Assembly (NCBI GenBank): GCA_040755725.1
Contig: JBFMAI010000031.1
Coordinates: forward strand, 62,001-126,000
Direction: 5' to 3'
DNA length: 64,000 bases
Source: JBFMAI01 sp040755725
Lineage (GTDB): Bacteria > Planctomycetota > Phycisphaerae > UBA1845 > Fen-1342
Part shown: in pieces, positions 7,950 through 16,657 of the stretch
Layout: every line of letters starts with the position of its first letter
Numbering within the stretch: position 1 is the first letter of the stretch
Made by a program: the position numbers and the translations under genes
Notes under the pieces: generated by a model
Database searches by the model: none
Seen by the model: only the letters and a program-made list of their open reading frames with translations
Told to the model about the DNA's origin: nothing

Positions 7950-9623
7950 ATGGAATCGGCCCCGCTTACCGCACTTCCGGCGCCACGGACCCGCACAAAC
8001 GGCGCGGCGCCCACGGCCGGTGCGGAGCCCGGCCGCGACGCCACGGGCCGTGCGGGGATCGACCGCGATGGACGGCTCGGCGGGAGCCTCGCCCTCCCCA
8101 CGGCCGCGCGGGCGCTGCCCCCGCGGACGCGGCGCGTGCTCGCGTCTCTGGCCCCGGTTACCTGGGTGGCACTGGACTGTGCGATTATCGGGCTGGCGGC
8201 GACGATCTCCGGCGAGGTGCTGGTCCTCAGTGTCGGCGGGTACACCTGGCTGCCCAACCGCTGGCTCTTGGGCGGCACCTTCTGCGCCGCCGCCCTGGCC
8301 GCCGGCCACGTCTTCGGCCTCTACGAGCGCAACACCCTCCTGGCCCGCAGCCGCATCCTTGTCCGCTCGCTGCTCAGCCTGTTTCTCGGCGTCATTCTGG
8401 CTTTCGCGTGGTTGAGCGTGTTCTTCTACGCCTCGTCCTCCCGCTGGATCGGTCTGGCCGTCATCGTCACGTACTGCCTCATCGCCATCCCGCTGCGCCT
8501 GGCCGCCCACCACGTCATCACCGCCAGCCCCGTCCGGCTGCTGTGCGTCGGCGCCGGGCCGTCGATCCGCAAGCTCGTCCGCCTCCTCGCCCGCCGCCAC
8601 AACCCGCACTACCACGTCGTTGGGCACGTCACCGTCCCCGCCGAGACCACGGCCAAGACAGGAAGAGACGCCAAGGGGGAAGAGGGAACAGGGAACGGGG
8701 AACGGGAGACAGGGCAGGATACCCAGGAGCGCGGTACCGCGGATGGTTCGGACGCGACGGGGCGGTTTCGCAGTTCGACCGATGAGCAGTTCAACGCGGA
8801 GTGCCCGCGCCTCGGCACCCTCGACCGCGTCGTCCCGCTGCTCGCCGAGCACGGCGTGGACGAAATCGTCGTCGCCAGCGAGCTCATCCTCGACCCGGCC
8901 ACCGGCGGCGCCCTGGCCTCCTGCCTCGAACGCTGCTGCCGCGTCACCGACCAGACGACCTTCGTCGAGAAGCTGCTCGGCGAGGTCCCCGCCGAGACCC
9001 TGGCCGCCGAGTGGTTCCTCCGCGCCGACGTGCAGAATCGCAGTAATTATGAGGCCGTCCGCCGCATGATGGATGCCACCGTCGCGGCGCTCGGGCTGCT
9101 GCTCACGCTGCCGCTGTGGCCGCTCGTCGCGTTGGCCATCCGCCTGGACAGCCCCGGCCCCGTGCTGTTCCGCCAACGCCGCGTTGGGCAGCACGGCCGC
9201 CTGTTCACGATCTACAAGTTCCGCACCATGCGCGTGGACGCCGAGGCCGACGGCGCCCGCTGGGCCGTCCGCGACGACCCGCGCGTCACCCGCGTCGGCC
9301 GCTTCCTCCGCCGCAGCCGCCTCGACGAACTGCCGCAACTGCTGAACATTCTGCGCGGCGACATGGCCCTCGTCGGGCCGCGGCCCGAACGCCCCGAGTT
9401 CGTGCGGCAACTCGAACAACTGCTGCCGCACTACCGCCTGCGCCACCTCATCAAGCCCGGCCTCACCGGCTGGGCGCAGATTCATTACGGCTACGGCGGC
9501 AGCGTTGCCGACGCTCTCCGCAAACTGTGCTACGACCTGTATTACCTCAAGCACCGCGCCCTGGAACTCGACGTGGCCATCCTGTTCCGCACGCTGGGGA
9601 CGTTCGTGCTCGGCGCGCGGTAG
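7950..9623 (+). CDS. Polyprenyl-phosphate sugar phosphotransferase
   Basis: A 557-residue exopolysaccharide-type initiating transferase (WcaJ/WbaP family). It moves a sugar-1-phosphate from a UDP-sugar to undecaprenyl phosphate at the inner membrane. After about 50 unusual residues come four or so membrane helices, a Rossmann-like CoA-binding-3 domain, and the C-terminal bacterial sugar transferase domain. That last domain shows DSPGPVLFRQRRVGQHG, IYKFRTM, SRLDELPQLLNILRGDM, LVGPRPERPEF and KPGLTGWAQIHYGY. Two regions look inserted: residues 20-50, derived from dispersed repeats at 8009-8100, and about 45 low-complexity residues within the Rossmann domain (8660-8790). It probably starts the repeat unit made by the surrounding glycosyltransferases. 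Confidence 0.92.
   Translation: MESAPLTALPAPRTRTNGAAPTAGAEPGRDATGRAGIDRDGRLGGSLALPTAARALPPRTRRVLASLAPVTWVALDCAIIGLAATISGEVLVLSVGGYTWLPNRWLLGGTFCAAALAAGHVFGLYERNTLLARSRILVRSLLSLFLGVILAFAWLSVFFYASSSRWIGLAVIVTYCLIAIPLRLAAHHVITASPVRLLCVGAGPSIRKLVRLLARRHNPHYHVVGHVTVPAETTAKTGRDAKGEEGTGNGERETGQDTQERGTADGSDATGRFRSSTDEQFNAECPRLGTLDRVVPLLAEHGVDEIVVASELILDPATGGALASCLERCCRVTDQTTFVEKLLGEVPAETLAAEWFLRADVQNRSNYEAVRRMMDATVAALGLLLTLPLWPLVALAIRLDSPGPVLFRQRRVGQHGRLFTIYKFRTMRVDAEADGARWAVRDDPRVTRVGRFLRRSRLDELPQLLNILRGDMALVGPRPERPEFVRQLEQLLPHYRLRHLIKPGLTGWAQIHYGYGGSVADALRKLCYDLYYLKHRALELDVAILFRTLGTFVLGAR
8009..8100. repeat. Two dispersed repeats back to back
   Basis: CCACGGCCGGTGCGGAGCCC (GCACCGGCCG family, inverted) is followed by GGCTCGGCGGGAGCCTCGCC (half of the GGGAGGGCGA family). 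Both are in frame near the start of the sugar transferase gene. Confidence 0.8.
8683..8714. repeat. Short tandem repeat of GGGAACAGGGAACGGGG type
   Basis: Several GGAACGGG-like units in frame within the sugar transferase gene, encoding EGTGNGERETG. Confidence 0.75.
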
Positions 9624-9720
9624 GGTGGCCGGCCGAGGCAACCGCCAGGGCAACCGCCGAGACGCGAAAAAACGCCGAGGACACCGAGAAGACCGCTAGG
9701 CGCCGGGCGGCGCCCGCACT

Positions 9721-9802
9721 CCCCACCCTTCCAGGGAGGGGTTGGGGGAGGGTCGCCGCAGGCGCGTCCCCCCCACGGCCGGTACAGAGCCCGGCCGCTG
9801 CG
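9721..9802. repeat. Dispersed repeats after the sugar transferase gene
   Basis: CCAGGGAGGGGTTGGGGGAG and CCACGGCCGGTACAGAGCCC, members of families also at 4183-4215 and 8009-8047. Confidence 0.75.
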
Positions 9803-9873
9803 GCGGGCCAGCACGGAGGTCAGCCCCGGCGGTTCCGTGAACCAGGGAACGCTGAATCCCGATAACAACGATA

Positions 9874-9891
9874 GGCCCCGCGCGCGGGGCC
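9874..9891. terminator. Perfect 18-base palindrome
   Basis: GGCCCCGCGC and its mirror arm end at 9891, 15 bases before the deacetylase ATG. No T-tract. It may end the sugar transferase transcript or block the TTG at 9892. Confidence 0.4.
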
Positions 9892-9906
9892 TTGGACACC
9901 CAACGC

Positions 9907-10935
9907 ATGGTTCTCGCCTCCGCACCGCTGACGGCGCCCACGTGGTTGGGCCGCGCGCGGCATTCTGCCGCCGCCCTGCTCGACCGCTGCGGCGTCCTCA
10001 AGCTGCAATTTCAGCGCCGCCGGGGGCTGCGCATTCTTTGCTACCACGGCGTCTGCGCGGACGAGCTGGTTGGGCACCCGGGAGTGCCCCCGTACTTCGT
10101 CGGGGCGACGGAGTTCGCGCGGCACCTCGATGTCGCGCGGCGGTTCGGTCCCATCGTCCATCTGCCCGAGGTGGCCGACGCGCTCCAGGGGGACCGCTGG
10201 CCCGCAGCGTCCGCCACCGCGATCACTTTCGACGACGTGGCGGCCTGCACGTTCGTGCATGCGCGGCCGGCCCTGGCGCAACGCGAGGTGCGGGCGTCAT
10301 TCTTCGTCGCCACCGGCCACGTCGAGACCGGCCGGCTGTTCTGGTCGGACCTGTTGCGGCTGGTGCGCGGCGACCCGGAGCTGCTGGCGACGGACCGACG
10401 GGCCAAGCTCGGGTGGCTGCTCGACGAGCCGGCCCAGCATAAGCAAATGACGCTGGTGCAGCTCTTCGCCACACTGGAACGGAGTGAGCGGGAGGTGCGC
10501 GACCGGCTGCCCGCTGTCCTGCGCGAAACGCTGCGGCCGCTCAACTGGGACGAGCTCGCCGCGCTGGCCACCGACGGCCATGACGTCGGCGGCCACACCG
10601 TCGATCACGTCGTCCTCGGCTGGCAGCCCGACGACATCCGTCGCCAGCAGATTCGGGACAGCGTGCGGACCATCGAGCGGCGGCTGGGGCGGCCGCCGAT
10701 CGCCTTCGCGTACCCCAACGGCGGCCCGGGCGATTTCGCGCTGCGTGACTGGGACACGCTGCGGGCACAGGGGGTGCGGTATGCCCTCAGTACGTGTCCC
10801 GGCTTCGCCCCGGGCCCGGGACCGTTTGCCCTGCCGCGCGTCTCCATCGGGACCGGGCTGGGGCCGGAACGGTTCGCCCTGGAACTCAGCGGGCTGCTGG
10901 ATGCCCGGCGACGGCGGCAACACGGATGGCGTTGA
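9907..10935 (+). CDS. Polysaccharide deacetylase (CE4/NodB-like)
   Basis: A 342-residue NodB-homology protein. ITFDDV supplies the paired Asp motif and GGHTVDHVVLG the His-x3-His metal site; FAYPNGGPGDF and the final ALSTCPGFAPG fit later CE4 motifs. The Gly that normally follows TFDD is Val. Family members remove N- or O-acetyl groups from glycans. The ATG at 9907 is preferred to the TTG at 9892 because the latter abuts an 18-base palindrome. The 3' end overlaps the acyltransferase gene by 10 bases, so the two are probably translated together. No signal peptide is visible, which argues for action on a cytosolic or membrane-linked intermediate. Confidence 0.85.
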   Translation: MVLASAPLTAPTWLGRARHSAAALLDRCGVLKLQFQRRRGLRILCYHGVCADELVGHPGVPPYFVGATEFARHLDVARRFGPIVHLPEVADALQGDRWPAASATAITFDDVAACTFVHARPALAQREVRASFFVATGHVETGRLFWSDLLRLVRGDPELLATDRRAKLGWLLDEPAQHKQMTLVQLFATLERSEREVRDRLPAVLRETLRPLNWDELAALATDGHDVGGHTVDHVVLGWQPDDIRRQQIRDSVRTIERRLGRPPIAFAYPNGGPGDFALRDWDTLRAQGVRYALSTCPGFAPGPGPFALPRVSIGTGLGPERFALELSGLLDARRRRQHGWR

Positions 10936-12047
10936 CCGTGCAACAGGTCGCTTCCTTCGACGCCCCGGGGCTGCGCGCGGCGTGGATCCGGCTCAGCGAC
11001 ACCGCGCCGCGCGCCAGCCTCTTCTCCACGTTCGAATGGTGTCGTGCCTGGGCAGACGTCTTCGGTGCGGGAAGTGAAATCGCCGTTTCGCTGATCCACG
11101 ATGGACAGGGGGCGCCCCGCGGGCTACTGCCGGCGTATGTGGACCGGACCGGACCGGTGCGCTGGCTCAAACTGCTCGGGCGGGAGCGGGTCAGCGGCGA
11201 CCACCTGGACCTGCTGTGCGCCGCGGAAGACCACCCGGCGTGTCTTGACGCCCTGTGGTCGCACTGGGAGCGGTCCGTCGCCTTCGACGGCTTCATCCTA
11301 GGCGACCTGCACCGTGACTCACCCACGCTGCACGGCGTGCGCTTCCGGGCCCGGCAGCGCGGCTGGCCCGTGCAGGAGCGCGAGCCGCAAGTCGTGCCGT
11401 ACGTCGACTTGCCGGTGACCTTCGACGCGTACCTCGACACGCTCTCGGCCAATATGCGTTACCACGTCCGTCGCCGCCGCCGCGGCCTGGCGAAGATGCT
11501 CGACACCGCGGTCCGGGTGGTGAGCACGCCGGCGGAGATCGACGCGGCGTTGACCGACCTGTTCGAGCTGCACCAGCGACGCTGGCAGCGCGACGGCCGG
11601 CCGGGGAACCTCCACGACGCGCGAAAGCGCGAGTTCCTGCGGCAATTCTGCCGTGTGGCCGCCGAGCGCGACTGGGTGCGCGCGATCGTCATGGAGAGGG
11701 AGGGTGTCCGGCAGGGGGTGCTGCTGGCGTTTCACTGGCGCGGCACGGCCAGCTTCTACCAGATGGGCTGGGACCCTGACACGCCCATCCAAAGCCCCGG
11801 GGTCGTGTTGCTGGCCGAGAGCATCGAGCAAGCCGTCCGTGAGGGGCTGTCACGCTACGACTTCCTCCGCGGCGACGAGCCGTATAAGCGCAAGTGGACC
11901 ACGCCGGCCGTCGAGCAGGTGACGTTGGTCGTCGGCTGCCGCGCCCGGGCCCGCGCGGCGATCGCCGCCGGCCGGCTCAAGGAACGCGTGAAGCAGACCT
12001 TGGGACCGGCCCCGTGGCGGAAGCTGAAGGGCCTGCTGCGCGTGTGA
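10926..12047 (+). CDS. GNAT / FemAB-like acyltransferase
   Basis: A 373-residue protein of the BioF2-like/FemAB-related acetyltransferase group found in polysaccharide clusters. The start at 10926 gives MALTVQQVASFDAPGLRAAW. Typical segments are FSTFEWCRAWADVF near the N-terminus, MRYHVRRRRRGLAKM in the middle, LFELHQRRWQRDGRPG, and the C-terminal GLSRYDFLRGDEPYKRKWT. It probably acylates or aminoacylates a glycan or lipid intermediate. It overlaps the deacetylase by 10 bases and is followed after 22 bases by a methyltransferase. The substrate is unknown. Confidence 0.83.
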   Translation: MALTVQQVASFDAPGLRAAWIRLSDTAPRASLFSTFEWCRAWADVFGAGSEIAVSLIHDGQGAPRGLLPAYVDRTGPVRWLKLLGRERVSGDHLDLLCAAEDHPACLDALWSHWERSVAFDGFILGDLHRDSPTLHGVRFRARQRGWPVQEREPQVVPYVDLPVTFDAYLDTLSANMRYHVRRRRRGLAKMLDTAVRVVSTPAEIDAALTDLFELHQRRWQRDGRPGNLHDARKREFLRQFCRVAAERDWVRAIVMEREGVRQGVLLAFHWRGTASFYQMGWDPDTPIQSPGVVLLAESIEQAVREGLSRYDFLRGDEPYKRKWTTPAVEQVTLVVGCRARARAAIAAGRLKERVKQTLGPAPWRKLKGLLRV

Positions 12048-12069
12048 TGTGAATCGGAGGTCTGGTACC

Positions 12070-12963
12070 GTGCCGCCCGCGTTGTCCCCGCCGCCCAATG
12101 GTGCCGACACGAGCCCCGAGCGTCAGCGAGGGGGCTCCTGCGACGGCGGGGCGCCGGTTGCGGGCACGGCGGGCCGGTTGCGGCCCATCGCAGCAGAGAC
12201 GGCCGAGGTTTTTCGCGCCCGTTTTCGGCAGGCCATCGAGGCCGCGAACCCGACGCCGGCACAGCGGAAGTGGCGGTTGGGCGTGTTTGAACGCGGCCTG
12301 AAGCTCGCCGCCGAGATCGAGGCCCGTCTCGGTCCGCTCACCGGCCGACGCGTGTTGGATGTGGGGGCCGCGTTCGGCGGCGACGTGGCGGCCCTGGTGG
12401 CGCGCGGCGCGTCCTGCGTGGCCGCCGACAAGTTCGACCACGACTACGAGCGTCTGCTCAGGCACCTCGACGCGGGCGAGCGCCTGTCGTACACGCTGTT
12501 CGATTGCACAGGCCGGTGGCCCCTGCCGGACCACCGCTTTGACGTGATCATCTCCATGTCGGTGCTGGAGATCATCGACGACTTGGACTTCTGGTTCAGC
12601 GAACTGCTGCGGGTACTCAAGCCCGACGGGCTGGCGATCGTGGACACCGGGTCGGCCGTGCGTATGGCCCGTTGCGACCCGCTGTTCAAGCTGCCACTGA
12701 TTTCGCTGCTGCCCACGCCCCTGCGCTGCGGGGTCGCGGCCCACGTCTTTGGCCGGCGCTATCGCTTTCACGTTTCGCGGCACACGTTCTACACGGCGGG
12801 CAAGTTCCGCCGCTACGTGGCCCCGCGGGGCTTTACCGCCGTGCCGTGCAAGTACGCCGACAGCCCGGTCATGCGGCGGCTGGCCGGCCGGCCGTTGGGA
12901 CGTTGGTGGCAAGGGTTGGTGCGGCGGCTCGCGTGGGACTTCATTGTGATTCGACGAGCGTGA
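12070..12963 (+). CDS. Class I SAM-dependent methyltransferase
   Basis: A 297-residue methyltransferase. Motif I reads VLDVGAAFGGDVA, followed by ADKFDHDY at the acidic ribose-binding position, FDVIISMSVLEIIDDLD and LLRVLKPDGLAIVDTG. The GTG at 12070 is chosen over an upstream in-frame GTG at 12049 because a GGAGG lies nine bases before it. Residues 13-25 (NGADTSPERQRGG) match a dispersed planctomycete-type repeat peptide and are probably not part of the ancestral protein. By context it methylates a sugar or polysaccharide intermediate. Confidence 0.82.
   Translation: MPPALSPPPNGADTSPERQRGGSCDGGAPVAGTAGRLRPIAAETAEVFRARFRQAIEAANPTPAQRKWRLGVFERGLKLAAEIEARLGPLTGRRVLDVGAAFGGDVAALVARGASCVAADKFDHDYERLLRHLDAGERLSYTLFDCTGRWPLPDHRFDVIISMSVLEIIDDLDFWFSELLRVLKPDGLAIVDTGSAVRMARCDPLFKLPLISLLPTPLRCGVAAHVFGRRYRFHVSRHTFYTAGKFRRYVAPRGFTAVPCKYADSPVMRRLAGRPLGRWWQGLVRRLAWDFIVIRRA
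12107..12138. repeat. TSPERQRG repeat
   Basis: GACACGAGCCCCGAGCGTCA and GCGAGGGGGCTCC: an imperfect palindrome in frame at the start of the methyltransferase gene. The encoded TSPERQRG peptide is frequent in planctomycete annotation. Confidence 0.7.
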
Positions 12964-13071
12964 ACGCGGCACGGCCACCGGCACACGCCGGACTCCCGCC
13001 ACGGCGGGCAGGCTGCGGGCCGGCGCTACGGGGTGAGGCTGGTTGTCTCGACGCCGATCGGAGGTCGGGTG

Positions 13072-14241
13072 CTACGGGGCGGCGCAGGCTGCTTCCACGC
13101 CGAGGAGTCGCCGCAATTCGGCCCAGCGTCGTTCGCAATCGAACATCGCGCGCGCACGCCGCCAACCGGCGGTTCCCATCCGCCGGCGCAACTCCGGGTC
13201 GCGGCCCAGTCGCAGCAGGGCGGCGGCATGCGCGGCCACGTCGCCCGGCTCGATCAGGTATCCGGTCTCCCCGCCCACGACGGTCTCGCACACGCCCCCG
13301 CTGCGGCCCGTGACGACGGGCAGTCCCGCGGCCATCGCCTCGACGACCGCGACGCCGAAGGACTCCTCTTGTCGTGTCACGGGCCCACGCCGGTTGTGCG
13401 CGGTGAAGAGGTCGGCTTCGCGCCGCAGTCGGTTGGCCGCGGCCTCGTCGACCGCGCCGATCATCCGAATGCGGTGGGCAACCGGCGATTGCTCGACGAG
13501 CCGTTCACACTCGCCGCGCAGCGGCCCGTCGCCGGCCAACGTCAGCCGCCCCTCCAGCCCGGCCGCGCACGCCCGCTCGAACGCCTGGATGACCAGGTCC
13601 GGCCCCTTGCAGTCCACCAGCCGGCCCAGATAGAGCACGTGCACGTCCTGCGACCGCCGGGCCCGCACCGGGCACGTCGGCGGCGACGGAATGCCGTAGT
13701 ACTGGAGCACCACGCGTCCCGCCGGCACGCCGATATCCAGCAGTCGCTGCCGCACGCAACGCGAGTTTGCGATCAAGGTCACGTGGGCACTCAAGCGGCG
13801 CACCGCCGCCGGGTACTCCGCCGGAAAGTACCGCCCGTGCGGGGGCTCGCGGCGGCGGTAGTCCCACTCCGTGTCGTACCCGTGCGGGTGGACGAACACG
13901 GGCTTGTCCATCTCGCGCCAAACGTGCTCGAAGCGCAGCGCGAAGTCGAGGTAGTGGACCAAGATCACCGAAACCGCCTCGTCGGCGACGGCCCGGCGCA
14001 CCACAGCCGCGGCGGTTGTTGGCACGGGCGTCACCGGCAGCCCGGCACGCCGGGCCACACGCTGCCACAACGGCGCGGGTTCGTTGGTCAAGCGGAGTGC
14101 GGGAATGCGACCGCCCCCCGGCGCCGGCGGCGCGTCACACGCGCCGACGGCCACTACGTGCCCCTCGAGCGCCTGAATCTGCCGCGCAATCCAGACCTCG
14201 GAGGGGGCGCTCCAATTCGGCGTCAGAAACAGCACGCCCAT
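13072..14241 (-). CDS. GT4 family glycosyltransferase
   Basis: A 389-residue GT-B/GT4 enzyme. It begins MGVLFLTPNWSAPSEVWIAR; the donor domain starts at VHVLYLGRLVDCKGPDLVIQ and carries QEESFGVAVVEAMAAGLPVV with an intact E-x7-E pair. The length is normal for the family. It lies 6 bases downstream of a methyltransferase on the minus strand and converges on the methyltransferase gene ending at 12963. It probably adds one sugar of the repeat unit; specificity is unknown. Confidence 0.87.
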   Translation of the reverse strand: MGVLFLTPNWSAPSEVWIARQIQALEGHVVAVGACDAPPAPGGGRIPALRLTNEPAPLWQRVARRAGLPVTPVPTTAAAVVRRAVADEAVSVILVHYLDFALRFEHVWREMDKPVFVHPHGYDTEWDYRRREPPHGRYFPAEYPAAVRRLSAHVTLIANSRCVRQRLLDIGVPAGRVVLQYYGIPSPPTCPVRARRSQDVHVLYLGRLVDCKGPDLVIQAFERACAAGLEGRLTLAGDGPLRGECERLVEQSPVAHRIRMIGAVDEAAANRLRREADLFTAHNRRGPVTRQEESFGVAVVEAMAAGLPVVTGRSGGVCETVVGGETGYLIEPGDVAAHAAALLRLGRDPELRRRMGTAGWRRARAMFDCERRWAELRRLLGVEAACAAP

Positions 14242-14247
14242 GACGGC

Positions 14248-15129
14248 CTAGCGCCTCGCCCCCGGGGCCAGCGGCGGCTCCTCCAACGTGGTCCCGCGCG
14301 GACGGGGCCCGAGCTCGAGCTCCGGGCCCAGTTGGGTGGCATCCTTGAGAGTCAGGTCGGCGGCCGGCCGGGACCGTGGCGCCGTCATGTCGCTCACGCC
14401 GTGAATCCGCTCCCTCACTTCCTGACGGCCGTTCGTAGGTCCGGCCGGCGGGCCGGTCGCACCGCGCACGAGACGCAGCGCCGAACTCAGCCGGCGCCTG
14501 AGCCGCGGCCACCAGCCGACCGGGGACCGCGCCGGCCGCCGCACCCGGGGTACGCAGGCGGGTGCCGCGACGCCGGTCTTGAGCAGTACCGCGATCAACG
14601 TGTCGTTGTCGTCGAGCGTGTACACGCACCGGCCAAGCGCGCGGAAATCCGCGGGCGTCCAAAGGCTGCGATGGACCTCGAGCTCGTTCGCGCAGGCGGC
14701 CCCCTGCGCCGTATCGCGGGCCGGGGTCGTCACGAGCACCGCCTGCCGGGCGTGGGCCAGGCACGCCTGGAGGAACGACCGGCCCTCGTCCTTCTCCACG
14801 TGCTCGATCACGTCGCCGAGGAAGATCACGTCGTACGTGCCGACGTCGTGGATGGCGTCTCGCATGTCCCCCACATACAGCCGGTCGTAGAGGAACTCGT
14901 GCATCGGCGTGAGATACGGCCGGTGGCCTTCGATCCCGTCGATCTGCACTTGCCAGTTCGCCCGAGCATAGCGGCACGGGTCGGTCTCCGCCGCCACGAT
15001 GTCCGTGTATTCGCGGAACAGGTGGCCCCACTTGCCGAACCCCACGCCCACGTCGAGGATCGACCGCGGGGCGAGCTGCTGGACAATCCCCACGACTGTC
15101 GGAATGTGATTACACCGGCTGGTAGGCAT
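14248..15129 (-). CDS. SAM-dependent methyltransferase
   Basis: A 293-residue protein with a class I methyltransferase core in its first 200 residues: ILDVGVGFGKWGH (motif I), AAETDPCRYA, YDVIFLGDVIEHVEKDEG. The ATG at 15129 (MPTSRCNHIPTVVG) is chosen because it overlaps the upstream ABC-ATPase stop by 20 bases and begins just before the conserved core. The last 90 residues are basic, Pro-rich and without recognisable fold. It belongs to the minus-strand run 16471 to 13072 and probably modifies a glycan. Confidence 0.82.
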   Translation of the reverse strand: MPTSRCNHIPTVVGIVQQLAPRSILDVGVGFGKWGHLFREYTDIVAAETDPCRYARANWQVQIDGIEGHRPYLTPMHEFLYDRLYVGDMRDAIHDVGTYDVIFLGDVIEHVEKDEGRSFLQACLAHARQAVLVTTPARDTAQGAACANELEVHRSLWTPADFRALGRCVYTLDDNDTLIAVLLKTGVAAPACVPRVRRPARSPVGWWPRLRRRLSSALRLVRGATGPPAGPTNGRQEVRERIHGVSDMTAPRSRPAADLTLKDATQLGPELELGPRPRGTTLEEPPLAPGARR

Positions 15130-16471
15130 CCGCAGGTTCCTCACGGCCGGCCGGCGGACGACGGGCCCCGGCCGCGTCGTCCAACCGCCCCGGCGCCCCG
15201 TCGACAAACTCCCAGTGCGCCGGCAGCGAGCACAGCCCGTGTTCCCGCACGGAACGATACGGGCGCGGGCTGCGCGCCAGATCGTCCTCCACGCGGAACG
15301 GCAGCACCTCGTACACGCAGTCCACCGGCTCCAGCGCGTCCGTGTGGACCGCCAGGTTCCAGTGATACGAGCCGCATTGCAGCGGCAGCGCCGGAATGGC
15401 GATCCGCACCGTCCGCCGCCCGTTCACGACCCCGGGCGCAAACCCGGGCGAATCCTGGTGCGCCAGTTGCAGCACCTTGATCCCATCGTCCGCCGTCGCG
15501 CACGACGCCGACAGGTTCAGTTGCGATCGGCAGCAGCTTTCCAGTGTGAACTCGACCGTCATCGGCCCCAGCCGCTGAAAGACCCCGGACACTTCTCCGG
15601 CCGAGTTCAACAGGCGGGCGTGAACGACACGCGCCTGGCCGCTCCCCTTGCGCGTTGGCCAATTGGTCAGGTCGGCGTCGGGCGCGCTCACGGCGTCGGC
15701 GTTCTCGGTCAGGTAGGCCTGCACGACCGCCGGCGCCGGCCCGTCCGCCACGATCTGCCCGCCGCGCAGGCACAGGGCCCGCGGGCACAGGTTGCGGACC
15801 GCGGTCATGTTGTGGCTGACGAACAGGATCGTCCGGCCCTGCCGCGACACGGCCCCCATCTTCCCCAGGCACTTGCGCTGAAACTGCGCGTCGCCCACCG
15901 CCAGCACCTCGTCCACGATGAGGATCTCCGGCTCCAGGTGCGCCGCCACCGCGAACGCCAACCGCACGTACATCCCGCTCGAATAGCGCTTCACCGGCGT
16001 ATCCAGGAACCGCTCGATCTCGGCGAAGGCGACGATCTCGTCGAACTTGCGGCGGATTTCAGAGCGGGTCATGCCCAGGATGGCCCCGTTGAGGTAGATG
16101 TTCTCACGCCCGGTCAGCTCCGCGTGAAACCCCGTACCCACCTCCAACAAGCTGCCCACGCGGCCGCGAATAACGGCCCGGCCGACCGTCGGCCACACCA
16201 CGCGCGACAGCACTTTCAACAGCGTGCTCTTGCCAGCCCCGTTGCGCCCGACGATGCCGACGACCTCCCCCGGCTGGACCTCAAACGACACGTGGTCCAG
16301 CGCCCAGATGAACTCGTCCGCCTCGCCACGCTCGCTCAGCAGGGCCAGGCGCCGCAGGTGCGCCCGGACCGCCTGCCGCACGGCCCCGCGCCACGTCCGC
16401 GCCGGGGGCAGCAACCGCCCGATCTTGTAGCGCTTGCCGAGGCCGTCGACGACGATGGCGGGCGTGCTCAT
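15110..16471 (-). CDS. Wzt-like polysaccharide ABC transporter ATPase
   Basis: A 453-residue ATPase subunit of an ABC-2 type polysaccharide exporter. Walker A is GRNGAGKST (about 75-83), the signature region YSSGMYVRLAFA (163-174) and Walker B ILIVDE (183-188), followed by AVGD. The YSSGM signature is typical of Wzt/TagH/RfbB ATPases. Residues 260-420 form a beta-rich C-terminal extension like the Wzt domain that recognises the modified non-reducing end of the glycan. The permease partner (Wzm) is not adjacent and is not seen anywhere in the window. Confidence 0.9.
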   Translation of the reverse strand: MSTPAIVVDGLGKRYKIGRLLPPARTWRGAVRQAVRAHLRRLALLSERGEADEFIWALDHVSFEVQPGEVVGIVGRNGAGKSTLLKVLSRVVWPTVGRAVIRGRVGSLLEVGTGFHAELTGRENIYLNGAILGMTRSEIRRKFDEIVAFAEIERFLDTPVKRYSSGMYVRLAFAVAAHLEPEILIVDEVLAVGDAQFQRKCLGKMGAVSRQGRTILFVSHNMTAVRNLCPRALCLRGGQIVADGPAPAVVQAYLTENADAVSAPDADLTNWPTRKGSGQARVVHARLLNSAGEVSGVFQRLGPMTVEFTLESCCRSQLNLSASCATADDGIKVLQLAHQDSPGFAPGVVNGRRTVRIAIPALPLQCGSYHWNLAVHTDALEPVDCVYEVLPFRVEDDLARSPRPYRSVREHGLCSLPAHWEFVDGAPGRLDDAAGARRPPAGREEPADAYQPV

Positions 16472-16584
16472 GCGGCGATCCCCTGATTCCCCTCCCTCTC
16501 AGGTCGCCACGGGCCACTCGCTGTGGCGCGGCGGAGTTGACGGAGGGTCAAGGCCACCGTCACCACGAAGTCATCCTGCGGTGC

Positions 16585-16640
16585 TTTCCCGTACCCCCGT
16601 TCCCACGTTCCCACGCTTTCACCTTCCCACGTTCCCACGG
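16585..16640. repeat. Short tandem repeat of a TTCCCACG unit
   Basis: Several direct copies of TTCCCACG, with degenerate copies between them, lie in the gap between the ABC ATPase and the sulfotransferase. They lie upstream of the ATPase start. No coding role is seen. Confidence 0.7.
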
Positions 16641-16657
16641 CTCGGCGGCCTCCATGT

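Noticed and set aside
7911..9653. 580-codon minus-strand frame
   Set aside because: Antisense of the sugar transferase, which has all family motifs.
13033..15480. 815-codon plus-strand frame
   Set aside because: Longest shadow in the window; antisense across a GT4, a methyltransferase and an ABC ATPase with recognised motifs.
16585..16640. CRISPR-like repetition
   Set aside because: Units are only eight bases, adjacent, with no unique spacers of constant length.
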